DNA of 64,000 nt from Roridomyces roridus (taxonomy: Eukaryota; Basidiomycota; Agaricomycetes; Agaricales; Mycenaceae). The notes beneath the pieces were generated by a model. That model was given only the letters and a program-made list of their open reading frames with translations, did no database searches and was not told the DNA's origin. The translations under genes and the position numbers were made by a program. This document shows, one piece after another, positions 34,301 through 45,183 of the stretch (position 1 is its first letter; every line of letters starts with the position of its first letter). The DNA is taken from assembly GCA_029378245.1 (NCBI GenBank), contig JARKIF010000026.1:620001-684000 (forward strand), read 5' to 3'.

Positions 34301-37300
34301 CTGCCATACGCGTGACATTGGGCGCAGGAGAAGATGCTCATCCCAGAGCCTGCAAAGCAGATTTGCTGCAACATCGTACACGGCCTGCGAGTCAGGGGAG
34401 TCAAACCGATTCTTGAGATTTATGGGCTGCAGTCGAATCTCGGCAGTACGAGCAGAGGCAGGAATTAATCCCCAGAGATCTGCCGGAATACTGCTGTAAC
34501 GGTTCGCCTCAACCGGAATGGTCGACTCTACGGCACCAGACACTGGATCATCTGCAGCTGGAGGCGGTTGTGGTGCCACTTTGGGATCAGGGTGTTTCTT
34601 CGTCTTTGGCTTTCGGCCAGGCTTCTTCTTCTTCTTGGCCTCGTCAACCTCCCTTGCTGCTATTTGTGCCCGCGCAGACTCCTGCACAAATGCGACAATA
34701 TGCGCCACCATCGGCGCCAACTTTGGAAACTGGTCAGCCAATTCCGTCGGCTTCTCCTTCTGAAGCTCGACCAATTGTGCGGCAAGGGATGGGCTGAGAT
34801 ACACCAGCCACTCATACGCTGCCACCAGTGACCGACAGACCTGGGCCTGTGCGCCGCGAGATACAAGGTCCTGTATGCCGCTCTCCACCTCCAGCACCGA
34901 TACCGAGTTGCCTATGTCGCAGATGCAGGCAAAGGTAAGATCGGCCAAGTGCGGGTTCCATCCCGTCGAGTCAGAAGACCCCGATGTCGAGTGCAGAGCC
35001 AAATGCAATTGCGTGCTGAGTTGATTTTGGCGGTTGATTTGATCGACCAAGCTGGACGCAATCTCGCGTGGAGCGACATTGGCAAGGTTAATCTCCTTGG
35101 GATTGACCAGGACTTGTCGGAGACCCTCCACCTGCTCGTATTCGTTGAGGAGAGCGGACGAATTCAGGAGCGCGTCAATGTATTTCGTGTTCGGTTGGGC
35201 TGCAACTGCCTTGCCGATTTCGACGTTGGGAGGTGTGTGGTCGACTTTCTTTTTGCACTTGCGGACAAGATCAATGCCATGGTCACTGTTGAATTTATCA
35301 AATAATTCAGAGCTCTCAGAGTCCCTAGCCGCGGTGGTCAGCTTTGCTAAATGTGGCCTACAATCGATCAACACATACTTGAATGCAGCGGCCGGCTCCC
35401 AAGTATTCTCCGACAAGTCATAACCCGCCCATTGGACTAACCAACGTCGTTCTCCATTCTATCAAGGAATCAGTTCTTTTTTCGTCAGCCGGCTTGAATC
35501 GTCCTCACCGAAATTTCGCTTGCCAAGATGGCTTTGACAACGAACACGTTGGAGTCGAGCGCTCTCGAGTCCTCCATCTCCGCCTCCTTGTCCTTTTCGG
35601 AATCGCTCGCGTCCTCCTCCGAAGAGGTGTAAACCGGGGTCGATCGCCTCTTCTCTCCCTTCTTCCTCTGCTTCGGAGGCGGCTCTTCCATCTCTGGGTT
35701 GTCGGCCAGCTCCCGGCAACGTTTCCTGGTCAATGGGCCTGTAGTGGAATCGGGCAAAGGAGTGTCGGCAGTAACGGTGGACACGACGTCCGGCAGCATA
35801 TTTGTAATGGATGCAGAGGAGTCGGAGGTCGACGCTTCCACATCTTGGATACATCCACTGGGATTCGAGGTACACGTCGAGTGCTATGTGGACATTTAGA
35901 ATTGATCGGTAACAAGTGTGCGTATGAAAACATACCTCTGTTGCCTGCGCTGCTGGTGCTCCTGGTTTGGAAAATGTTATCCGAGGCACCAAGCTACGTT
36001 CGGTAGGTATCGGGGGAAGATCTTTGAATCCAGCAACCTTTCGTGCAATGGACTGCTGGCTGGAAAGGAACTCGGACTTTGTGAGTCCAAGAGAATAACT
36101 GGCGATTATGCCACGCCAGTAGAAGAGATAGCGGCGATACACCGTCATCAAGGCGTACGTGTTATCATCGTCGATGTCAAAGGGGGCAGGTTCCAGAGAA
36201 TGGATAGCGCCTTTTTCATCTCCGTAGGTGATGTGATGCAGTAGCTCATCTGTGCTGAGTTTCAAATTCAGCCCGGAGAGCGTTATCCAGTTTTTCATTG
36301 CCAGAACCATCTCTAACCCGAGGCGATTGGAACGACTGTAGTTGTCGCCAAGAATTGTGTTCCCATGGGCAACAAAGTATCTGCGTTTGTCGATACGCGG
36401 GTCTGCAGGCGTGTACAGGAAGCGGAGGCTGGGAGTGTAGAGCGTTTGGGTACTGCGAGTTGTCGCAGTCATGCTCGGATACAGCACATATCCGCAGCGG
36501 ACCTGAGGCCCAAACTTCTTGAACAGCTCCTGTGCGTCTTCCATACTGACGATTGAGTCCTGGAGCTGCTTGACATAGGTGGGCACGGTCCCGGAATGAA
36601 TATCGTGGCCCCTAAAAGACGCAAACAAGATGTATTCGTCCGTCTCTCGAATGTAAAGGGCTGAGCGCATGAATAGGAAAGGCCCCATGTCGCTCCCATT
36701 GGCAAGTCGAAAGAGCAAGACAAAAAGTGTGAGTGGGAGTGGATCGTCTTGAAAGTCACCGTGGGGTTTTCCTTGGGGACCAATTGATTTTCCAAGCTTG
36801 CCTGCCCGCCATCGCTCGCTCGAAGCATACTCCTTCAGATCGATGAAGTTTCGCTCGGAGAAGGAAACGCTATCCGTCTCAGACAGGTCAAAATCGAGAA
36901 CGTTGGCAGCGGAAGAGCTGTTTAGTTGACAGCTCGTCGGCCCAGGCTCTAGCCCGCCAAAGGCAAGCACGTTGTTCTCCAGACCTTGGAACCGAATCAT
37001 CTCCCACTCGAAACGAGACACGGATAGCGGCATAATCAATTGGTAGAGCTCATGCAGAATCTCGAGGAGCTCCTTGATCTGTGCAGCCGCCTCTGGAGTG
37101 TTTGTCTGAACGGCCGGTGCAAAATGGCCGCGACCCTCGCCCTCGCCATGAGTCGAAGCGAGGTTAAACGAGCCGTCGCCTTTCAACTCGTGCTTGACGG
37201 ATTTGGACCGGAGATTCAGCTGGAGACCTTCCAGCTCAAAGACTGCGGGCATGCCAGGATCTGTGTCTGACGCCTCTCTGCCCCAAGTGAGCTCGAGCAG

Positions 37301-38200
37301 GCGGGGCATGAGAGCGGCCACCCTCTTCCCCTCTTGGTACTCTCCCAGCGTCGTGAGAGTGTGAACACAGGCCACAGTAAGGGCGGAATGGGGATCGCCG
37401 TCAAGATGATGGACGAAGGGTATGCCGGCTGGCATTCTGATCATGCCCGGGATGGGTGAAGACACGAACGCCCGAGAGTTGAGATCAAAACGAGCCGGGG
37501 TAACGTCTGGGGGCATCCGGACTTGGAGGGTATGCTCCTTGTCTTCGGCTCGGGTGGCATGGTGGTAGTCAGCGGCATATCTCCACCCGCGTCGATATGA
37601 GTTGTCGATTGTCGTGTTCAAGGCGTACTTGGATGCCTGAGGATACCAGCCGACCTCAGGTTTAGGTGCAGCTGTACAAGGCTGCAGGACACTGGGCTCT
37701 GGTTTCCCGGAGCGGGAGAGAGATTGGGTATCCCAAATGAAACGATCGACAGGGGGTTTTAATACATTGACACCTCCCAGCGGCAAGCCATATAAGCGGG
37801 GCTCATTGGGGTTGGCGTACGCTGCGGCCTCAAAGTAAGTGCCCATGACAAGGAACAAAGCCCAGCAAACACACCTTCGTCAACTGCTTCAGATTCGACA
37901 GGAGTGTCTAAGAACTCAAAGCGGGGGCGGCCGCGGCAGTGCTCAGATCTTGAATCTTCGGGAGCTAGAGTAAGCAAAGTATATATTGAGCCAAGAAACA
38001 ACATTACCCAGAGACCCAGGTGGTTGGGAGTCGATATCCATGCCTTCGGCCTTCTCAGTCATATGAGCTTGGGCTGCAGCTGCAGCTGCTTGCAGCGGGC
38101 GCGTGACCTCGGGTGGCAAGTCAGGGTTGCTGAGTAGGTCGTTGATCTGGGTCAGGACATTCTCGAGTGGAGGTTGAGATGATAACTCATTTGGTTCCAT
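31343..38200 (-). CDS. 2OG-Fe(II)-dioxygenase-like and chromodomain protein, interrupted by an introner-like element
   Basis: Minus-strand exons 38200-38008, 37964-37875, 37821-35936, 35883-35509, 35458-34301, 33108-31442 and 31394-31343 join in frame to 1806 residues. Exon 3 has an H448-x-D450 pair (KPHGDFQDDP), a second His at about 502 (GHDIHSGTVP) and an Arg at about 535 (VRCGYVLYP). These are the metal and 2-oxoglutarate ligands expected of a double-stranded beta-helix dioxygenase. A chromodomain spans the exon 4/5 junction at about 836-875 (VFVVKAILASEI, RRWLVQWAGYD, ENTWEPAAAF), preceded by an acidic-basic region. A basic AT-hook-like KKPGRKPKTKK follows in exon 5. The C-terminal about 550 residues are unrecognised. 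A chromatin-reading, nucleic-acid or protein oxidising role is inferred, not shown. A 1213-bp transposon sits in exon 5; see its own entry. Confidence 0.72.
33090..33095 (+). repeat. Target-site duplication CGCGTG
   Basis: Paired with 34309-34314. Counting only one copy and dropping the element restores a continuous frame of 1797 residues in the host gene, which supports these exact borders. Confidence 0.85.
33096..34308 (-). mobile_element. Introner-like TIR element, 1213 bp, 6-bp TSD CGCGTG, inside a coding exon
   Basis: Ends read TATGGCAGGTATACTGTAGC on the left and, reversed, TATGGCAGGTATAGCGTAGC on the right, continuing AAAAC. CGCGTG repeats exactly outside both (33090-33095 and 34309-34314). 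Subterminal zones hold many GGTTGTGTC / GACACAACC words in opposite orientations (left about 33135-33350, right about 33970-34220). On the gene's strand the right end gives the donor GGCAG|GTATAG and the left end the acceptor GCTACAG|TATACC. Removing 34300-33109 (1192 nt) leaves 27 extra nt and an open frame. Without splicing, translation stops 13 nt inside the element. No coding capacity. Confidence 0.85.
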
Positions 38201-38700
38201 GGAGGCAAATCCAGGAGCTGAGCATACACAGCCACCGAGAAATATGTGTCCAGCTTACTTTACGATCAAACGGTTTCGTAGAGCAAGGGGACGCATAATT
38301 TTATGGCTCAACAAGACCGGAAACTGCCCAATTTGAATACTGGGGACGAAATCTAAGAGGATTTCAAAGCCTTCTGTCGGAACAGATCAGTGAAAAGTGA
38401 AGATTTTGAAACAGTACTCCACCCAGGTTAACGACACTCACCAGGACCTCAGAAATTTTCCAAGAATTCCCAAGAGCACAAGGAGCCTGCTCATTGCTTG
38501 AGGATGAATCGAGTCTGAGAGTGAGTGATGATTGATCCGTTGATTCCTCTTTGCTCTCGACCACCACTGCCATCTTCTCTCAGACACTCTTGTGCCTTGG
38601 CGTCTTCCTCAGCAGGGCCTTTATAATGTCTCGGAATGTCCTTGTTTTTGAGGGACCGGGTGTCCCAGTTGGGCTTGCCAGCAGATTCCTCAAACTTGGT
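38201..38700 (-). other. Spacer with a possible small minus-strand coding stretch
   Basis: A minus-strand frame at 38494-38784 (97 residues) reads protein-like (for example KFEESAGKPNWDTRSL, KGPAEEDAKAQECL). It could be a 5' exon of the dioxygenase-chromodomain gene, a separate small gene or a remnant. No domain was recognised. Confidence 0.35.
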
Positions 38701-39720
38701 CGGAACTAAATGAATTGCCACCCAAATTGCTTCATCCGAGACACCCCCACCACCGTTTCGACGCCCACAAGACGCTCCCATCATTCGATACCGGCCCCGG
38801 AGTCATCTGCGCCCGCCGCCGCGGTCCATGTCCGCCACATCACACAATAAAGGTATGCTTCTCCAAATTATTCGTGTCTCCACTGTTTCTTACTCAAATC
38901 CCTTCATCCAAGACACCCCCACCACCCTCTCGATCCCCAGAACACGCTCCCATCATTCGTCAAGGGTGAAGACGTCATCTGCGCTGGCCGCCGCCGTGAC
39001 AGTCCACCACATCATACAATAGTCAAAATTGTTCGAATCTCCACCATTCCTAGCTCAAACCCCATCATCCGAGACACCCTCACCACCGTTTCGACGCCCA
39101 CAAGACGCTCCTATCATTCGATACCGGCTCTGGAGTCATCTACGCCCGCCGCCGCTGTCTATGTCCGCCGCATCACAATAAAGGTATGCTTTCTCCAAAT
39201 TGTTCGTGTCTCCACTGTTTATTACTCAAATCCCTTCATCCAAGACACCTCCACCACCCTCTCGACCACCAGAACACGCTCCCATCATTCGTCAAGGGTG
39301 ACGACGTCATCTGCGCTCGCCGCCGCCGTCACTGTCTGCCACATCATACACTAAAGGTATGCTTTCTCAAAATTGCTTGTATCTCCACCGTTTCTTACTC
39401 AAATCCCTTCATCCAAGACACCTCCACCACCCTCTCGACCCCCAGAACACGCTCCCATCATTCGTCAAGGGTGACGACGTCATCTGCGCTCGCCGCCGCC
39501 GTCACTGTCTGCCACATCATACACTAAAGGTATGCTTTCTCAAAATTGCTTGTATCTCCACCGTTTCTTACTCAAATCCCTTCATGCAAGACACCCTCAG
39601 GACCTTCTCAACGCCCACAATACACCGTTGCCATTCAATCTCGGCGCCGACGTCATCGGCACCGGCCACCGCCGTCACTGTTCGCTGGACCACTCCCCAT
39701 GCATTTTCAAATATCCACCC
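38690..39720 (+). repeat. Tandem array of ~173-bp units (about six copies)
   Basis: Units restart near 38690, 38854, 39025, 39183, 39356 and 39529. The 39183, 39356 and 39529 units are nearly identical and spaced 173 bp apart; outer ones are diverged. Each carries TCATCCAAGACACC, CGCTCCCATCATTCG and GCCGCCGCCGTCA blocks. Open frames through it are a by-product of the period. It lies in the gap between the two minus-strand genes of the giant element. Confidence 0.85.
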
Positions 39721-39796
39721 ACAGGCGCCTGGAGCAAGAAGTGTGGTGTATTGAATCGGATAATATATTTATAGGAGAGTTTTTTTGTGTATTCAT

Positions 39797-42700
39797 CTAC
39801 AAACGATTATAGTCCCCGCCTTTGAGGGAGGTGATTTTTGACATCCACACATCGAATGCAGTCACGGTCGTGACATCGTCCAAAGAACAGGGCTCCAAGA
39901 GGAGGTTGCTGAGCCACAGGTTAATGCATATCTCGACGGTGCTGCTGCATGTGTGCCAGGCAACCGTGGGGCTCTGCTCGGTCGGACCGCTGCGATCGAA
40001 AGAGAGACAGATCTGGGCGGGGCTGAGCTTCCTTTACTATCAATACCTGGAGCCACGACACTCACAATCAAGGAATCCGAAGAGCAAGGGGGGAGCAGAG
40101 GGCAATCGGTGATGGAATTGACAAAGGTCGTGCCGCGTATGCTAGGACTCTTCTTGTGCTTCCGATACGACTCGTCCGAGACGATACCTTCCTGGAGACG
40201 AGAGGAACCATCAGAATTAACGACAAGACTGCTTCTGAGCTCTCTGGGGAACCCGCAGCCCGACAACCAACGGCGGAAGCGCCAGATAAACAGATTAGCA
40301 AAGACCTGTGCAAGCTGGCTACGGTCGCTGGAGGAGGCCCAGGTGAAATGAGTGCGTTCAATGACATCTTTGGCGCCGCAAACCATCCTATCGTACAGCC
40401 CGAGGAGAATGTGTCGGATCTTGAGACTAGTGCCCAGAAACTATGGATTTGCTAGGTAAGCATGGATGCGAACGCAGATTGAAAGACCGACATCGGTGAG
40501 TTTCATGGGGTGCTTCAGTGGCATTCGCACACCGTCGGAGAGAGAGCGGAATTCTGCGTCGTCCCACGGGTTTGCACATCCCGTGAAATAGAGTGCGACC
40601 AGCCTACGATGGAGTCCCTTTTGTTGGACCGCTGTGCGTGGCTTGGAGAAGATCTTAATCTACGGGAAGGTCAGTACGGATCGAGCATACTAAAAGGCCA
40701 CACACGTCGACCTCCAAGAGGTGAACAGCCAACGCCAAGCCACGATGGCTCTCGTCCGCCTTCGGATTCTCTGCGTCCCCAGAGACCTTGAAAACTTGCT
40801 CGGGGCGAATGTCCCACCATGGCTTGAGAATCGTGGCAGTGGCAGGATCCAATCTTGCAATGAACGCCAGGCTGAGATTGTCCGCGTCGAGGCACTGGGA
40901 GTCATGGTGCAAGGTCATGTATATGATGATGGGGCAGATGGGAATGGCCCCTGTAGCGAGCTGAAGCATGGTGAGGATTGCGTAACGCCCGTCAATGTAG
41001 TATTGGTAGCAACGTTCAGTGCCCTCTATGAAAGACTGGCGGGGATCAAAGGTAGGTCGGTAGAATCTTCCACTGTCTGCCCATCGACTCTGCGCTTTGA
41101 CATCTCTGGGATCTTTCACTCGGAGCTGGAGCGCTGCGAGAAAGTGAGCGCGCTCAGGACCATCCCCGGTCCCTGAGTTGGCAAGGTCGTCTGAGTTGAT
41201 GCTGCCTTGGCATGAGTAACGCTGTCGCTAGGAAGTGGGGCTCGCTCACAGGAAGTATCGGCGCAAGGTGTGGAAGAATCCGGCCTCGGTGGGGATTTGG
41301 GCGCATATGACACCAGGCTCACGAGCAAAGGCAAAATCAGGGTCCTTGTGATGGCGGATAGCACTGAACAGAGTGCGAGCGATTGCCTCTAGGGAAGGGC
41401 CCGATACGGAGACAGCGACGCAGCCTTCGGTATCAATTTGGTCCAAGACCGTATCTCGCCAGTCCATTAGCTCATCTCCATCGGCACGCTCCCAGGGCGC
41501 GATCTCTGGTAAGCGAACCTGTAGTGCCTCAGGGGATTGAGATCGACTTTTTGGCGAATGAGGAGCGAGATTGAGGGGCAGGGGACTCGGCCAAACTTCT
41601 GGGGAGTCGTTCGAGAGATCCTATGGACATGGTCAGGTCCCTTGCCAATAAGGCTTGCTGAAAACAGTTACAATCACAGAAGACTCGAGCGGCTGAACAT
41701 TAGTCCTGATCGGAGCGCGGGGGTCCGATCGGGGTATCGAGTTATTACCAATCTTTTGGTGGCTGTGTCTGCCACTTCCCTTGCCTCCTCACTCGCGACG
41801 CGTTATCTCTTCCTCGGCCTGCCCACTCGCCCTCCAACTTCCCCGAGACATGGCCCCGTGTCTTGAGAACTTATTCCGGCCCAGACTATGGTTCAGCCCT
41901 CGTCCTAGGCGCCGGCAAGCACACCACTCTGAACTCACGCACGCTTGGGTCGATTCGCCAGGATACGTCGCCTCTGAAGCCTCAGTGGCGCAGTGTCCGT
42001 CCTTCCCATTCCGTGTGGCGTTGTACCACGCTCTGAAGCCCGGACGTCCGCGCTGGTTCTGCCACAACGCCAAGATCTGTCAAGATCGCACTTACCTTAT
42101 AGCGAGGCGTTGGAATGAGGGTCGATGAGAGCATCACGGAGCCGGCCTCGGTGCTTCTGAGCCACTCCAAACGACGTACGTACTCGTTCTTTTGTTTCGT
42201 CTCACGTTTCCTCTCTTTAGGTACACACTCTACTGTATCCAAACCTCGATCCATCGATATCTGGGCTCTCTCGGCGCAGTGTATCGCCGTTCCCAGCTGC
42301 AGAAGGCGGGAGTGCGCCGTTCCCAGCTGCGGAAGGCGGGAGTGCACCCCCGGTGGCTTTGTCGTCTTTGCGCGGCACCGTGGTGCTGTATGAACTAGCA
42401 GTAACGTCGGACGGAGTGCGAGGGTGATGTACTGCGCTCCTCAATCGATGGACCTCCGACTCCGGAGCTCCTGTGGCTTACAAAGGGACCCTTTCGTTGG
42501 AGCAGGGTCTCGTTTTCGTGGGGGCACGGTCTTGTTCTGGGTTTTGGGTCTCATTCGTAGCCTTCTTGGGGCGCCAAACACTTTTGTTCGAGTTTTCTGG
42601 TGTCTTCACGCATGTATCTACTAGCCAAATCCATTCTCCAGCCTGTAAACAATTTTTCAGAAACTAAAAAAAATGGACAACGGATGTATGGATCGAACGC

Positions 42701-44299
42701 GCGCGCAATAATCGAGTCCCGTGATCATGGGAAAGCACAAAGATTGGTAATAACTGAATACCCTGGACGGACCACCGCGCTCAGCAACAGACTTCATCAC
42801 ACCGAGGTACGAGGTGATCTGATGAAGCGTCTGTCTACGAGAGACTAGCTGAACATCAGGAAGGTCAATATCGCTGAGCATGTCCGGTGCGATAATGGGA
42901 GAGTCGACACGCCGGCGAGTATTGGGAGTGTCAAGGCTGCCAACCTCCTCCTGCATGCATGAGATTCAGGAGCAGGCAGATACAGGAGTGCTCACCAGTG
43001 ACAAGGATCGTTCACGCCGTCTGCCAAGCGAGGAGGTGCAATCGTCGAAGCAGTCCAGATCGTCGACCTGAGTAGGGTCGAACTTGCTCCATACATGCCA
43101 TGGGAAGCAGCGGTGCTTCTGGAGCATTGGATACCGGTGCTGAAGCGGACCTCTAAGATTCTGGTACAACGGAGCTGCCGATGTACAGATGATGAGACGG
43201 AGCTGGCAGGAGTCTGAGATGCACACACCGATGAACATAAGGCTCTTGCGACCGTCCTCAGGGTGGTCTACGCCTTTGCACACATTGCGGAGGCGTTTCT
43301 CCGTGAATTGGTACTCGTAGAGTTGGGCAAACGTGAGCGGACGATTGACGTCTGTGCGCTTGTTCTTGAACTCCAGAATTCCCCAAGCGCGATTGTTGTA
43401 TTTCGTATCGGGCTCTTGGCGCTGGGTAGGTGGCGCGATCGGAGTTTGGGCCCAAGTCAACTGATCATTGATCGCGTTGTCTACGATGGTGAAAACCGAA
43501 GGATCTTCCCCTGCAGTAGCATCGGAGGTAGGAATATCCAGGTCAAACCACAGGTTATAGGGCTTCAACGCGGCAACAAGCTTCTCCATGTCCTGCAGAG
43601 TGCGAAATCGGTAATCAGGGGAAGGGCTTTGTTCGTCCTCCCCGTCACCCTGCTGGGAGTCGGTCAGTACAAGACAGAGGAAGTTCTCAGGGAAGGGCTC
43701 ACACAGAAGGGGAGGAGGCCCACGCTATAGGTGTGGTGACTCGGAGTGTCAGGTGCCTTCTTCGTCTTTGTTCTGCCTGGCTGAGATACGCTACTAGGCT
43801 CTGATGCAAAAACATTTCCGCCAGGGATGGAGCCGCCCCTACCACCTCTACCCCCTCCTCGGCCACCACGAACACTGGTCCCACTCGGACCGCCGCCACG
43901 ACCGCGAGCGGTAGCACGACCACGACCACTGACCGTACCACCACGGCTGTGTGGACGGATTGAATTATGCTGTGGGAGATTGGCAAGACGGCTTTGATCG
44001 CGCTGCTCCAAAACAGAGGCCCCGGACCTGCCAGCCGGAAGACTCTCCCACGTGTCGGGAATTGCGGGCGGCATGTAGTGTTCATTTGCAGGAGGCGCTT
44101 GAATGACGTCTCGGTAGATCTGGGCCGGCGGAGGGAGGACCTGAGATCCGTACGAAAATCGACTTGCTGGTTGGGAGGGCCTGGAGAGGTGTCAGTTTTT
44201 TTTTGATAGCCCGCGAGAATGGTGACATACAGCGGAGGATCGGTCGCGTGGGTGCTAGCAGTGCTGGAAGGAAATGAAGGATTGGTGGACTGTGCTGCT
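39797..44299 (-). CDS. RGG-rich protein with PD-(D/E)XK nuclease-like motif
   Basis: Minus-strand multi-exon gene. Well-supported exons are 44299-44231, 44180-43734, about 43652-42996, 42950 to about 42790, about 41600-41250, 41201 to about 40660, about 40640-40450, and two or three more ending at a TAG at 39797-39799. An arginine-glycine region (GRGRATARGRGGGPSG, RGGRGGGRGGRGG) lies in the second exon. In the third, PD-x(11)-EFK (EPDTKYNNRAWGILEFKNKR) fits the PD-(D/E)XK nuclease core spacing. Downstream exons are ordered but unrecognised (for example IEGTERCYQYYIDGRYAI). The true 5' end lies upstream of 44299 and was not resolved, and the 41.64-42.79 kb stretch is not explained as exon. Inferred to be an element-encoded nucleic-acid-binding protein. 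Confidence 0.6.
41640..42790. other. Unexplained 1.1 kb within the RGG/nuclease gene
   Basis: The gene's minus-strand coding signal stops near 42790 and resumes near 41600. The intervening sequence has no clear frame in either direction and includes a 30-bp tandem duplication. It may be a long intron, an inserted element or decayed exon. Confidence 0.4.
42285..42344 (+). repeat. Two tandem copies of a 30-bp unit
   Basis: CGCCGTTCCCAGCTGC followed by (A/G)GAAGGCGGGAGTG occurs at 42285-42314 and 42315-42344 with a single difference. A recent local duplication. Confidence 0.9.
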
Positions 44300-44880
44300 C
44301 TGTGACAAGGTTTGAGATATTAAAAGTTACGAATTGAAGAAGGACATACAGAAGGTGATTTGCCGACAGCAGGTCGGCTGGTACATCGTGGTGTAGCCAG
44401 GGCTCCCTACACCCGGCACAAGGTGTGTCGTGCCTCCATGGGGCGGTGGTGGCCTGCAGGCAGCATAAGCCCGGCTCGCTCTAGCAGATACAAAAAGTGA
44501 TTGCGCACCGAGAGAAATCCTCCACATTGCTTGGAAGGAATACCAGCACGCCGCATATTGTTGTTTGGATCGCTGGGATTGTTCTGAGTAGCAAGGATGT
44601 GGGCGGTGTAGGGATGACCACAATTGCAGACATCTTGGAGACTTGGCGGCTGGAATTTGCGCTGAGCAAACCGAGGTCATATCTACACGGCAAAAAGCTC
44701 ACGGTATAGCAAAAGCTCTCCCCCGAACCAAAGGTGGATGAGGTACAGCGACAATTTGAATGGAGACATCTCCCGCGCGGGGGGAATGCCATCTTGGACG
44801 GGAGCGTTGGTGGTCGATTGAGATGACAAGTCCACGACTCCTATACAGTTGTCCAGAAAAGGCAAAAATCGTAGGAAATA
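44300..44880. other. 5' region of the RGG/nuclease gene, unresolved
   Basis: A GTATGT donor-like site at about 44352 on the minus strand suggests at least one more upstream exon, but the reading frame is ambiguous. Confidence 0.35.
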
Positions 44881-44889
44881 TTGGAAAAT

Positions 44890-45177
44890 AAAAATTGGGT
44901 GCTGATGCATTGGAGCTGCACACATGCTGGACTGATAGGGGTTGGGAAGCCGAAGAAGATCAAGAAGCACATGAATGCAGTGTCGTGTGTTGTACATGTA
45001 TTGCATTGATCCAAGGTGAATGCATTAGACTTCGAATCAATAACATCATGGGAAATATCTACTTTGCACGACTCTGCACGCTGTTGCATGTCATTGCACT
45101 GTTGTGCATGCCCATGCATCCCTCAGCACGACTTGCATTACTGTGCACCTGCATTTTGTCCAAGAAACCCCGCCATA
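44890..45177 (-). repeat. Right terminal and subterminal TGCA-rich array
   Basis: Inverted counterpart of 26551-26835. On the minus strand it begins TATGGCGGGGTTTCTTGGAC and continues with ATGCAGGTGCACAGTAATGC and TGCTGAGGGATGCA, matching the left end, then further ATGCA/TGCAC words. Confidence 0.8.
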
Positions 45178-45183
45178 TTGACC
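45178..45183 (+). repeat. Right target-site duplication TTGACC
   Basis: Exact copy of 26545-26550 at the outer edge of the right inverted end. Confidence 0.85.

Larger units (their letters stand above)
26551..45177. mobile_element. Giant TIR DNA transposon, 18,627 bp, 6-bp TSD, integrase-bearing
   Basis: The left end reads TATGACTGTGTTTACTGGAC and the right end, reversed, TATGGCGGGGTTTCTTGGAC. Similarity continues through ACAAAATGCA and TGCACA for about 46 bp. TTGACC flanks both ends exactly. Inside each end lies a TGCA-rich subterminal array. Four genes are carried: integrase (plus), unknown 519-residue protein (plus), dioxygenase-chromodomain protein (minus) and RGG/PD-(D/E)XK-like protein (minus). 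Retrovirus-like integrase, about 15-20 kb size and 6-bp duplication are shared with Mavericks, but no PolB, packaging ATPase, protease or capsid gene was recognised. No recognised superfamily fits all of this. The end signature TATG(A/G)C...CTG...CAAAA is shared with two small elements in this window. Confidence 0.85.

Noticed and set aside
33096..34308. Reading the two flanking ORFs as separate genes
   Set aside because: With one target duplication and the element removed, or with the element spliced, they join in one frame; the break coincides exactly with the transposon borders.
39186..39774. Tandem protein-coding repeats suggested by open frames of 80-130 codons
   Set aside because: The frames arise from the 173-bp period, overlap in several phases and contain no recognisable motif.
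26551..45177. Canonical Maverick/Polinton
   Set aside because: The integrase, size and 6-bp duplication fit, but no polymerase, ATPase, protease or capsid reading frame was recognised.
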